From positions 230,338 to 294,337 of the forward strand of contig NZ_LMQL01000013.1 of NCBI RefSeq assembly GCF_001424545.1: a DNA stretch of 64,000 nucleotides, in the 5' to 3' direction. Shown in pieces: positions 57,907 to 64,000 of the stretch. The notes beneath the pieces were generated by a model. The model made no database searches, was not told the origin of the DNA, and was given only the letters and a program-made list of their open reading frames with translations. The translations under genes were made by a program, and so were the position numbers. Each line of letters starts with the position of its first letter. The stretch's first letter is position 1. This DNA comes from Ramlibacter sp. Leaf400. GTDB lineage: Bacteria > Pseudomonadota > Gammaproteobacteria > Burkholderiales > Burkholderiaceae_C.

Positions 57907-57983
57907 GAGGCAAGTCCGTTTTTGAGGTGGCGCGAACTTTAGTCAGCCGTCACCGCGGCCGCCAATGCCGTTTGGGCGCGGCG

Positions 57984-57999
57984 TTATGCAAAACGTTAA
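57984..57999. promoter_or_regulatory. Candidate LysR-type site upstream of aspA
   Basis: TTATGCAAAACGTTAA is a TTA-N10-TAA dyad, AT-rich within GC-rich DNA, and lies about 80 bases before the aspA start, between it and the LysR gene. LysR-type sites contain a T-N11-A core in such a dyad. The assignment rests only on form and position. Confidence 0.4.
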
Positions 58000-58030
58000 T
58001 GACCCGCGCGGGAAGCCGCGCGCGAGCCCA

Positions 58031-58963
58031 TCAGGCGGGCGCGGCGTGACCGGCCAGGAAGGCCCAGAGCGCCTGGGCGTTGCGCTTGGGCGCTTCGCGG
58101 CCGGAGGGCTTCTCGCGGTAGGCGCGGATGTCCATCGCCAGCTCCAGCCCGGCCATGCCGGGGGGCGCGGCGGGCACCAGCCGGCGCGACTTGAGCTCCT
58201 TCTTCACCGCGCTGTGCGGCAGGAAGGCGACGCCGTGCCCTTCCAGCGCCATCACCTTCAGGCCCTCGGCCATGTCGGTCTCGTAGACGCGGTCGAGATG
58301 GATGGCGGTGGGCGATTGCTTGAGGATGAGGTCGGTCACCCGCCCCAGGTAGGCGCCGGGCGCGTAGCCGAGGTAAGGCAGGGGCTGCACCGGGCGGCCC
58401 GGCAGCCGGAACATCGGCTCGCCGTCCGCATCCGGCTTGCAGTACGGCGCCAGCACTTCCTGGCCCAGCGTCACCATCTCGTAGCGCACCGGGTCCAGCT
58501 GCAGCGGCTGCGAGGCGTGGTGGTAGGCGATCAAGAGGTCGCAGCCGCCTTCCACCAGGCGCATCACCGCGTCATGCACGTTCAGTGCGATCAGCCGGCT
58601 CTTGATGGGCCCGAAGCCCTCGCGCAGGCTGGACACCCAGGCCGGGAAGAAGGTGAAGGCCAGCGTGTGCGGCACGGCGAACTCGATCACGTCCTGGCCC
58701 GCCGCCGAGTGGCCGCGCAGCATGGCGCGCGTGCTTTGCAGCGCCTGCAGCATCTCCAGCGACTGGGTGTAGAGCGTCTCGCCGGCCGGCGTGAGCCGGG
58801 TCGGGTAGGAGCTGCGGTCCACCAGGTCGGTGCCGGCCCAGGCCTCCAGCGCCTGGATGCGGCGCGAGAAGGCCGGCTGGGTGACGTGGCGCAGCTGCGC
58901 GGAGCGGCTGAAGCTGCGCGTCTCGGCCAGGCTCACGAAATCTTCCAGCCACTTGGTTTCCAT
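58031..58963 (-). CDS. LysR-family transcriptional regulator
   Basis: 310 residues. The N-terminal winged helix-turn-helix reads WLEDFVSLAETRSFSRSAQL and VTQPAFSRRIQALE; the C-terminal effector domain includes IAYHHASQPLQLDPVRYEM. It is on the same strand as, and upstream of, aspA, with the candidate site between them, so activation of aspA and the glt genes by aspartate or a related ligand is plausible but not shown. Confidence 0.92.
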   Translation of the reverse strand: METKWLEDFVSLAETRSFSRSAQLRHVTQPAFSRRIQALEAWAGTDLVDRSSYPTRLTPAGETLYTQSLEMLQALQSTRAMLRGHSAAGQDVIEFAVPHTLAFTFFPAWVSSLREGFGPIKSRLIALNVHDAVMRLVEGGCDLLIAYHHASQPLQLDPVRYEMVTLGQEVLAPYCKPDADGEPMFRLPGRPVQPLPYLGYAPGAYLGRVTDLILKQSPTAIHLDRVYETDMAEGLKVMALEGHGVAFLPHSAVKKELKSRRLVPAAPPGMAGLELAMDIRAYREKPSGREAPKRNAQALWAFLAGHAAPA

Positions 58964-59002
58964 AGAAGGGCGATTGTCGCGGCAGTCCAGAGCAGCGGCC
59001 CG

Positions 59003-59464
59003 TCAGGCCGCAAACTCGGTGATGCTGGCGCTGACCTGCCCGCCGTCGATGCGAAGTTCCCCGGCGGAGATCGGCAGCTTGAAGCGGCGCGGCCCCGCGC
59101 TGCCCGGATTGACGAACAGCACGCCGTCGCGCTCCTGCACCAGCGGCTTGTGCGAGTGGCCCGTCACCACCACGCGCGCCGCGCGCGCCCTGGCATGCCG
59201 CGGCAGGTGCGAGAGGTCGTGCACCAGGAAGATGGCGACGCCTTCCACGGCGAGCAGCTCGGTTTCGTCGAGCCGATCGGCCCACGGGCCCCAGTCGTTG
59301 TTGCCGCGCACCGCGGTCACCGGCGCGATCTGCGCCAGCTGCTGCAGGATCTCGCCTTCGAGGATGTCGCCGGCGTGCAGGATCAGGTCGCTGCCGCGCA
59401 GGTAGTCCAGCACCGACTGGCGAACCAGGCCGTGCGTATCGGAGATCAGGCCCACGCGCTTCAT
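59003..59464 (-). CDS. Metallophosphoesterase, YfcE-type
   Basis: 153 residues from ATG 59464. It has the calcineurin-like motifs in order: LISDTHG (D-x-H), HAGDI (GD), VRGNND (GNxD), LVHDL and TGHSH. The short single-domain form matches YfcE-like phosphodiesterases that hydrolyse small phosphodiesters with Mn. The native substrate is unknown. The longer frame upstream is antisense to umuC and not real. Confidence 0.92.
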   Translation of the reverse strand: MKRVGLISDTHGLVRQSVLDYLRGSDLILHAGDILEGEILQQLAQIAPVTAVRGNNDWGPWADRLDETELLAVEGVAIFLVHDLSHLPRHARARAARVVVTGHSHKPLVQERDGVLFVNPGSAGPRRFKLPISAGELRIDGGQVSASITEFAA

Positions 59465-59502
59465 CGCCCGCGATTGTGCGGCAGTGCAGCGGCGCGCAAG
59501 CC

Positions 59503-60804
59503 TCAGGCGGCCACCGGCAGGTGCGCCCAGTCGGTCGTGTACTGGGGCGTGCGCCACTGCTGCTTCATGGTCCAGCTCCTGCGGTCGCCGCCCAGGCCGG
59601 CGCTGGCCGGGTGCAGGGTGCCGCGGCCGTAGCGGTCGTTGATGCGGTCCATCGCCGCGGCCAGCCGGCCGGTGCGCGGATCGGCTTCGGCCTCCAGCGA
59701 GAGTTCGCCCTGCTGCACGCGCGCGTCCTGCAGGTCCATCAGGATCACGCCGGCCTTGTGGATGCGGTAGCCGGGCCGGAAGACTTCGTTCAGCCCGCGC
59801 AGGGCCGCCTGCACGATGGGCGCGGTGTCCGCGGTCGGGCGCCGCAGCGGCAGGGTGGCCGAGCGCGAGTACTGCCGCTCCCCCTTGCGGAAGGGATTGG
59901 TGTGGATGAAGGTCAGCACCTGCGAGGCGTGGCTGCCGTCCTCGCGCAGCTTGTACGCGGCGCGGCTGGCGTACTCGCTCACCGCCTCCACCAGTGGCGC
60001 CAGCGTGCCCACCGCATCGCCGAAGGCGCGCGTGCAGGACACCTCCTTGCGGGGCGCCGGGGCGTCCTCGAAACCGATGCAGGGCTGGCCCTGCAACTCG
60101 CGCACCGTGCGCTCGACCACCACGCTCCAGCGGCGGCGCACCGCGGCCGGGTCCAGCCGCACCAGGTCCAGCACGGTGTCCACGCCGTCCGCCTGCAGCT
60201 GCGCCGACAGCCGCGGCCCGATGCCCCATACCTCTCGCACGGCGGTCGCGGCCAGGAGCGCATCGAGGTCGGACGCCGGCAGCAAGGCGAGATCGCAGAC
60301 CTCGGCCAGCTCCGGCGGGTAGGGCTCGCCCGGCCGGCGCATCGCTTCCTTGGCGATGTGGTTGGCCAGCTTGGCCAGCGTCTTGGTGCGCGCGATGCCG
60401 ATGCCGCAGGGGATGCCGATCCACTGCTCGCAGCGGTGCCGCATCGCGTGGGCGCGGGCCACCCGGTCGCCCCCGACGCCGGCCAGGTCCACGAAGCATT
60501 CGTCGATGGAATAGACCTCCTGCCCCGGGCCGAGCCGCGCGGCGATCGCCATCAGGCGGTCGCTCATGTCGCCGTACAGCGTGAAGTTGGCCGACAGGGC
60601 CACCACGCCCGCGTCGGGCAAGCGCGCGCGGATCAGGTGCCAGGGCTCGGCCATCGCGATGCCCAGCGCCTTGGCCTCGTTGCTGCGCGCGATCGCGCAG
60701 CCGTCGTTGTTGGACAGGACGATCACCGGCCGCCCGCGCAGGCTGGGGCGGAACACCCGCTCGCAGCTCACGTAGAAGTTGTGGCCGTCGACCAGCGCGT
60801 ACAT
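59503..60804 (-). CDS. umuC: Translesion DNA polymerase V catalytic subunit UmuC
   Basis: 433 residues (E. coli 422). It begins MYALVDGHNFYVSCERVF, with catalytic Asp in VDGHNFY, and the second acidic pair in SIDECFVDL. Thumb and little-finger regions follow (WGIGPRLSAQL, QVLTFIHTNPFRKG), and the C terminus carries the UmuC-specific region. It extends DNA past lesions with UmuD' as an SOS function. It is 17 bases after umuD. Confidence 0.95.
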   Translation of the reverse strand: MYALVDGHNFYVSCERVFRPSLRGRPVIVLSNNDGCAIARSNEAKALGIAMAEPWHLIRARLPDAGVVALSANFTLYGDMSDRLMAIAARLGPGQEVYSIDECFVDLAGVGGDRVARAHAMRHRCEQWIGIPCGIGIARTKTLAKLANHIAKEAMRRPGEPYPPELAEVCDLALLPASDLDALLAATAVREVWGIGPRLSAQLQADGVDTVLDLVRLDPAAVRRRWSVVVERTVRELQGQPCIGFEDAPAPRKEVSCTRAFGDAVGTLAPLVEAVSEYASRAAYKLREDGSHASQVLTFIHTNPFRKGERQYSRSATLPLRRPTADTAPIVQAALRGLNEVFRPGYRIHKAGVILMDLQDARVQQGELSLEAEADPRTGRLAAAMDRINDRYGRGTLHPASAGLGGDRRSWTMKQQWRTPQYTTDWAHLPVAA

Positions 60805-60821
60805 CCGCGGTTCCCAGGCGG

Positions 60822-61262
60822 TCAGCGGAAGCGCTTGATGGTGCTGGTGACCACGCCCACCACGGTCAGGCGCGAGCCCTCGCCTTCGAAGGTGATGTCC
60901 GGGAAGGTCGGATCGGCCGCCTGCAGCTTCACGCGGCCGTTGCGCCGGAACAGGTACTTCACGGTGAAGTCGTTGTCGACCTCGGCGACCACGATGTCGC
61001 CGTGCCGGGGCGCCAGCGCGCGGTTGACCACCAGGATGTCGCCGTCGGCGATGCCCGCCCCCAGCATGGACGTGCCGCGCACCCGCCAGAAGAAGGTGGC
61101 GGTGGGATGGGTGATCAGCAGGTCGTTGAGGTCGTGCCGCTTGGCGGCGAAGTCGTCGGCCGGCGATGGAAAGCCGGCGCGCACGGTGCCGGGCACCAGC
61201 GGCAGGGGAAGCGGCGGGCCCGCAACGAAAGGCCAGGGGGCGTGAGCGCTACTACTGTTCAC
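60822..61262 (-). CDS. umuD: UmuD, SOS-cleaved polymerase V accessory protein
   Basis: 146 residues from GTG 61262 (MNSSSAHAPW). The RecA-assisted cleavage site lies between Ala and Gly in VRAGFPSPADD; in E. coli it is Cys-Gly. The catalytic Ser is in RGTSMLGAGIADGD and Lys in TVKYLFRR, forming the LexA-like Ser/Lys dyad. The N terminus before the site is ~28 residues, normal for UmuD. The LexA-type box at 61253-61272 overlaps the start codon. Confidence 0.93.
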   Translation of the reverse strand: MNSSSAHAPWPFVAGPPLPLPLVPGTVRAGFPSPADDFAAKRHDLNDLLITHPTATFFWRVRGTSMLGAGIADGDILVVNRALAPRHGDIVVAEVDNDFTVKYLFRRNGRVKLQAADPTFPDITFEGEGSRLTVVGVVTSTIKRFR

Positions 61263-61272
61263 GCATCCAGTG
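61253..61272 (-). promoter_or_regulatory. LexA (SOS) box at the umuD start
   Basis: CTGT-N8-CCAG (61255-61270), extended TACTGT...CCAGTG, differs from the betaproteobacterial CTGT-N8-ACAG consensus at one core base. It overlaps the umuD start codon, which is unusual but is consistent with repression by LexA. Confidence 0.75.
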
Positions 61273-61320
61273 TACTGGCGGAAGTCAGGCCGGACAAGGG
61301 CTGCCGCGCAGCCGACCCGG

Positions 61321-62262
61321 CTATCCCAGGGTCGCCGGGTCGAGGTTGGCGCCGCAGACGATGAGCGCCACCGTCTCGTCCTTCGCCGGCCGGTACAGCC
61401 CGGACTGCAGCGCCGCGAGCGGCAGCGCGGCCGCCGGCTCCACCGCCAGCTTCATTTCCTTCCACAGCCCCAGCTGGGCCTGGCGGATCGCGTCGTCGGG
61501 CAGCAGCAGGGCCTGCGGCACGAAGCGTTGCGTGATCGCCCAGGACAGCGCACCGATGCGTTTGGCGCCCAGCGAATCCGCAGCGATGCCGCTGACCGCG
61601 ACGTCCACCGGCGCCCCCGCTTCGCGGGCGCGGTAAAGGGTGGGCGCAAGTTCCGGCTCCAGCGCCACCACGCGGCTGCGCTGCTCGAACCAGGCGGCGA
61701 CCCCGCCGATCAGCCCGCCACCGCCGACGCTCACCAGCACCGCGTCGGGCACGGCGCCGCCCTGCTCCTCGATCTCGCAGGCCAGGGTGCCGGCGCCGGT
61801 GACCACCTCGGGCTGGTCGTAGGCATGGGTGAGCAGCGCGCCGGTCTGCTGCTGGCGCGCCAGGCAGGCCTCCAGGGCTTCGGCGTACACCGAGCCGGTC
61901 ACCACCACCTGCGCGCCCAGTTCGCGCAGCCTGGCCTGCTTGGCCGGGCTGCTGACGGTGGGGACGAAAACCTCGCAGTGGACGCCGAGTTCGCGCGCCG
62001 CGGCCGCGGTGGCGATCCCGGCATTGCCGCCCGAGGCCACGATCACGCCGCTCTCGGGAATCGGGTTGGACAGCAGCCGGTACAGCATGCCGCGCGCCTT
62101 GAAGCTGCCGCCCGTCTGCAGGTGCTCGAGCTTGAGCCAGACCTCGCGGCAGTCGACGCCCAGCGCGCTGCCGGGCAGCTTCCACAGGGGCGTGCGGCGG
62201 ATGAAATGGGGAAAGCGCTCGCGGAACACCTCCGCGGCGCGGGCGATGTCGCCCCGGTTCAA
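61321..62262 (-). CDS. PLP-dependent serine/threonine dehydratase
   Basis: 313 residues from TTG 62262, whose TTGA overlaps the ispH stop; no ATG or GTG occurs before the PLP site. PLP-binding Lys is in [12 protein letters not shown], the phosphate cup in [11 protein letters not shown] and [12 protein letters not shown]. It is a fold-type II lyase that deaminates threonine or serine, or serves as a threo-3-hydroxyaspartate-like dehydratase; no ACT domain is present, so it is not the feedback-regulated ilvA form. It is translationally coupled to ispH, although their functions are unrelated. Confidence 0.85.
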   Translation of the reverse strand: MNRGDIARAAEVFRERFPHFIRRTPLWKLPGSALGVDCREVWLKLEHLQTGGSFKARGMLYRLLSNPIPESGVIVASGGNAGIATAAAARELGVHCEVFVPTVSSPAKQARLRELGAQVVVTGSVYAEALEACLARQQQTGALLTHAYDQPEVVTGAGTLACEIEEQGGAVPDAVLVSVGGGGLIGGVAAWFEQRSRVVALEPELAPTLYRAREAGAPVDVAVSGIAADSLGAKRIGALSWAITQRFVPQALLLPDDAIRQAQLGLWKEMKLAVEPAAALPLAALQSGLYRPAKDETVALIVCGANLDPATLG

Positions 62263-63197
62263 AGCTTCAGTCCCTTGGGCAGCGGGAACTTCATGGTCTC
62301 CTGCACGCCGTCCATCTTCTGCACCGCGACGGCGCCCAGGGACTTGACGCGGTCGACGACCTGCTCGACCAGCAGCTCGGGGGCCGAAGCGCCGGCCGTG
62401 AGGCCCACGCGCGTGGCGCCTTCCAGCCACTGCGGCTGGAGTTCGTCGGCGTTGTCGACCATGTAAGCAGGCACGCCCAGCTTGCGCGCCAGCTCCGCCA
62501 GCCGGTTGCTGTTGCTGCTGGTGGGGCTGCCCACCACGATCACCACGTCCACCTGGCGCGACAGCACCTTCACCGCGTCCTGGCGGTTCTGGGTGGCGTA
62601 GCAGATGTCCTGCTGCTTGGGTTCCTGGATCTTGGGGAAGCGCCGGCGCACCGCTTCCTTGATCTCGGCGGCATCGTCCACCGACAGCGTGGTCTGCGTC
62701 ACGACGGCCAGCTTGTCGGTCTGCCCGGGCTGCACCATCGCCACGTCGGCCACGTCCTCGACCAGGTGGATGCCGTGGTCCAGCTGGCCCATCGTGCCTT
62801 CCACCTCGGGGTGGCCCTTGTGGCCGATCATGATGAACTCGAAGCCCTCGCGCGCGAGCTTGGCCACTTCCACGTGCACCTTGGTCACCAGCGGGCAGGT
62901 GGCGTCGAACACGTCGAAGCCGCGCTGCCGCGCCTCCTCCTGCACCGCCTTGCTCACGCCGTGGGCGGAGAACACCAGGGTGGACCCCGGCGGCACCTCG
63001 GCCAGGTCCTCGATGAAGATGGCGCCCTTGGCCTTGAGGTCGTTTACCACGTACGTGTTGTGCACGATCTCGTGGCGCACGTAGATGGGCGCGCCGAACT
63101 TGGCCAGCGCCCGCTCGACGATCTCGATGGCGCGGTCCACGCCGGCGCAAAAGCCGCGCGGCTCGGCCAGGACGATCTGCTTGGTCGATTCGCTCAC
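62259..63197 (-). CDS. ispH: 4-hydroxy-3-methylbut-2-enyl diphosphate reductase IspH
   Basis: 312 residues (E. coli 316) from GTG 63197, which overlaps the FKBP stop (GTGA). The three Fe-S-ligating Cys are in [25 protein letters not shown] and [11 protein letters not shown]. His residues bind the diphosphate (FSAHGVSK, and [10 protein letters not shown]). It makes IPP and DMAPP in the last step of the non-mevalonate isoprenoid route, feeding undecaprenyl phosphate for the cell-wall genes in this window. Confidence 0.97.
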   Translation of the reverse strand: MSESTKQIVLAEPRGFCAGVDRAIEIVERALAKFGAPIYVRHEIVHNTYVVNDLKAKGAIFIEDLAEVPPGSTLVFSAHGVSKAVQEEARQRGFDVFDATCPLVTKVHVEVAKLAREGFEFIMIGHKGHPEVEGTMGQLDHGIHLVEDVADVAMVQPGQTDKLAVVTQTTLSVDDAAEIKEAVRRRFPKIQEPKQQDICYATQNRQDAVKVLSRQVDVVIVVGSPTSSNSNRLAELARKLGVPAYMVDNADELQPQWLEGATRVGLTAGASAPELLVEQVVDRVKSLGAVAVQKMDGVQETMKFPLPKGLKL

Positions 63198-63670
63198 AGC
63201 ACTCCGATCAACTGGACCTCGAAGGTCACGGGCTGGCCCGCCAGGGGGTGGTTGAAGTCGAACAGCACTGCGTCGGCCACGCCGTCGCCATCGCCGTCGT
63301 GGCCCACCTGCTGCACCGCGCCGGCGTAGCTGCCCATGCCGTCGGGCGTGGGGAACTGCACCACGTCGCCGACGTGGTACCGCTCGTCCGGGTCGCCCAG
63401 CTCGCGCAGCAACTTGCGCGCGACCCACTGGACCATCTCCGGGTTGCGGTCGCCGAAAGCTTCGCCGGCCGGGATCTGGAAGGTCGCGCGGGCGCCCTCC
63501 TCCAACCCGAGGAGACGCTGCTCGACGGCCGGCGAGAGTTCGCCGGTGCCCAGTGTCAAAGTCGCGGGCTTGTCCTGGAAGGTGTTGATGATGTCGCCGC
63601 CGGGCCCGGCCAGGCGGTAGTGCAAGGTCAGGAAGGAGCCCGGCTGAACGCGGGGCGGAGAGGAAGACAT
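63194..63670 (-). CDS. FKBP-type peptidyl-prolyl isomerase (SlpA-like)
   Basis: 158 residues from ATG 63670 ([11 protein letters not shown]). FKBP core: [42 protein letters not shown], and the inserted-in-flap region of the SlyD/SlpA subgroup, ending [12 protein letters not shown]. It assists proline-limited folding. SlpA next to ispH is a widely conserved pair (as in E. coli fkpB-ispH). The start codon overlaps the radC start on the opposite strand. Confidence 0.93.
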   Translation of the reverse strand: MSSSPPRVQPGSFLTLHYRLAGPGGDIINTFQDKPATLTLGTGELSPAVEQRLLGLEEGARATFQIPAGEAFGDRNPEMVQWVARKLLRELGDPDERYHVGDVVQFPTPDGMGSYAGAVQQVGHDGDGDGVADAVLFDFNHPLAGQPVTFEVQLIGVL

Positions 63671-64000
63671 GAGTTCGGTAGCCAAGGGGCAGGATTTTAG
63701 GGCGGCGGCCCCGCCCCGGCCGCCGCAAGGGCCGAGGGCCGGCTCAGCCGGCACCCTGCTGGGGCTGCCCCTGGATGCCCGGCCGCGTGAAAAGCTGCTC
63801 ACCCGCGGCCCCGCCGCCCTGTCCGACACCGAGCTGCTGGCCCTGCTGCTGCGCACCGGCATGGCCGGCAAGGGCGTGTTCGCGCTGGCCCAGGAGCTGG
63901 TCGACGGCTTCGGCGGCCTCGCCGGCCTGCTGCACGCGGGTGCCGAAGAGCTCAAGCGCATCAAGGGCCTGGGCGGCCCGGCCAAGCGCGCCGAGCTGCT
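63669..64000 (+). CDS. radC: RadC-family protein, partial (cut by window edge)
   Basis: Frame from ATG 63669 to the right edge, 110 residues visible. The matching segment begins [20 protein letters not shown] and continues [34 protein letters not shown] and [14 protein letters not shown], the N-terminal helical (HhH) domain of RadC. The JAB/MPN metalloprotease-like domain lies past the window. The ~30 residues before Leu-Pro-Leu-Asp are Pro/Ala-rich, so the true start may be later, but no other ATG or GTG occurs before it. It overlaps the divergent FKBP gene by 2 bases at the start. Confidence 0.85.
   Translation, partial: MSSVAKGQDFRAAAPPRPPQGPRAGSAGTLLGLPLDARPREKLLTRGPAALSDTELLALLLRTGMAGKGVFALAQELVDGFGGLAGLLHAGAEELKRIKGLGGPAKRAEL

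Overview
This is a gene-dense, high-GC bacterial chromosome segment. Gene content and order point to a Comamonadaceae-type betaproteobacterium, close to Ramlibacter or Variovorax. The reasons are a complete dcw cell-wall and division cluster ending ftsQ-ftsA-ftsZ-lpxC, hslVU just upstream of mraZ, the xerC-DUF484-dapF block, a class A RNase P RNA gene, and two kinds of betaproteobacterial repeat (paired palindromes with TTCCCGCG cores, and a GC-rich element with a CCCCC/GGGGG hairpin). The assignment is inferred from synteny, not from a search. I see no prophage, insertion sequence, tRNA, rRNA or CRISPR array.

Layout. 1-3.8 kb: a CAP-domain secreted protein, an acyltransferase and CDP-diglyceride synthase pair for phospholipid synthesis, a BON lipoprotein and ruvC. 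3.8-22.5 kb: lpxC and the dcw cluster on the minus strand, transcribed mraZ-rsmH-ftsL-ftsI-murE-murF-mraY-murD-ftsW-murG-murC-ddlB-ftsQ-ftsA-ftsZ. Most junctions are start/stop overlaps, and three evenly spaced MraZ-type repeats lie before mraZ. 22.6-24.2 kb: a Fic-family gene with its own winged-helix domain and an AT-rich, palindrome-filled promoter sits between mraZ and hslU. 24.2-31.6 kb: hslVU, a STAS-domain protein, an unusual long dksA, a CobW-type metallochaperone GTPase and rlmI. 31.7-36 kb: a 7TM signalling protein with a decayed GGDEF domain, xerC, a DUF484 gene and a dapF carrying an in-frame repeat insertion. 36-44.2 kb: a Nudix-metallo-beta-lactamase fusion, rnpB, a FAD oxidoreductase, a ProQ/FinO-type RNA-binding protein, htpX, DUF3025 and NYN proteins, and pyrC.

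44.2-51.6 kb: a catabolic island-like unit, with an AraC regulator divergent from a complete branched-chain-amino-acid-type ABC transporter (livK-H-M-G-F) followed by an aldehyde dehydrogenase. 51.7-53.1 kb: a protein of unknown function plus a GNAT acetyltransferase. 53.1-59 kb: an acidic amino-acid transporter (gltI-J-K-L) with aspartase and a LysR regulator, which together import and deaminate aspartate. 59-64 kb: a metallophosphoesterase, a umuDC mutagenesis operon with a LexA-type box, a serine/threonine dehydratase, ispH, an FKBP-type isomerase, and the start of radC running off the right edge.

Most of the window is core metabolism. The parts that deserve a second look are the Fic gene and its operators, the histone-like DksA lacking zinc ligands, repeats placed inside or between genes of operons, and the transporter with a degenerate LivG signature motif.
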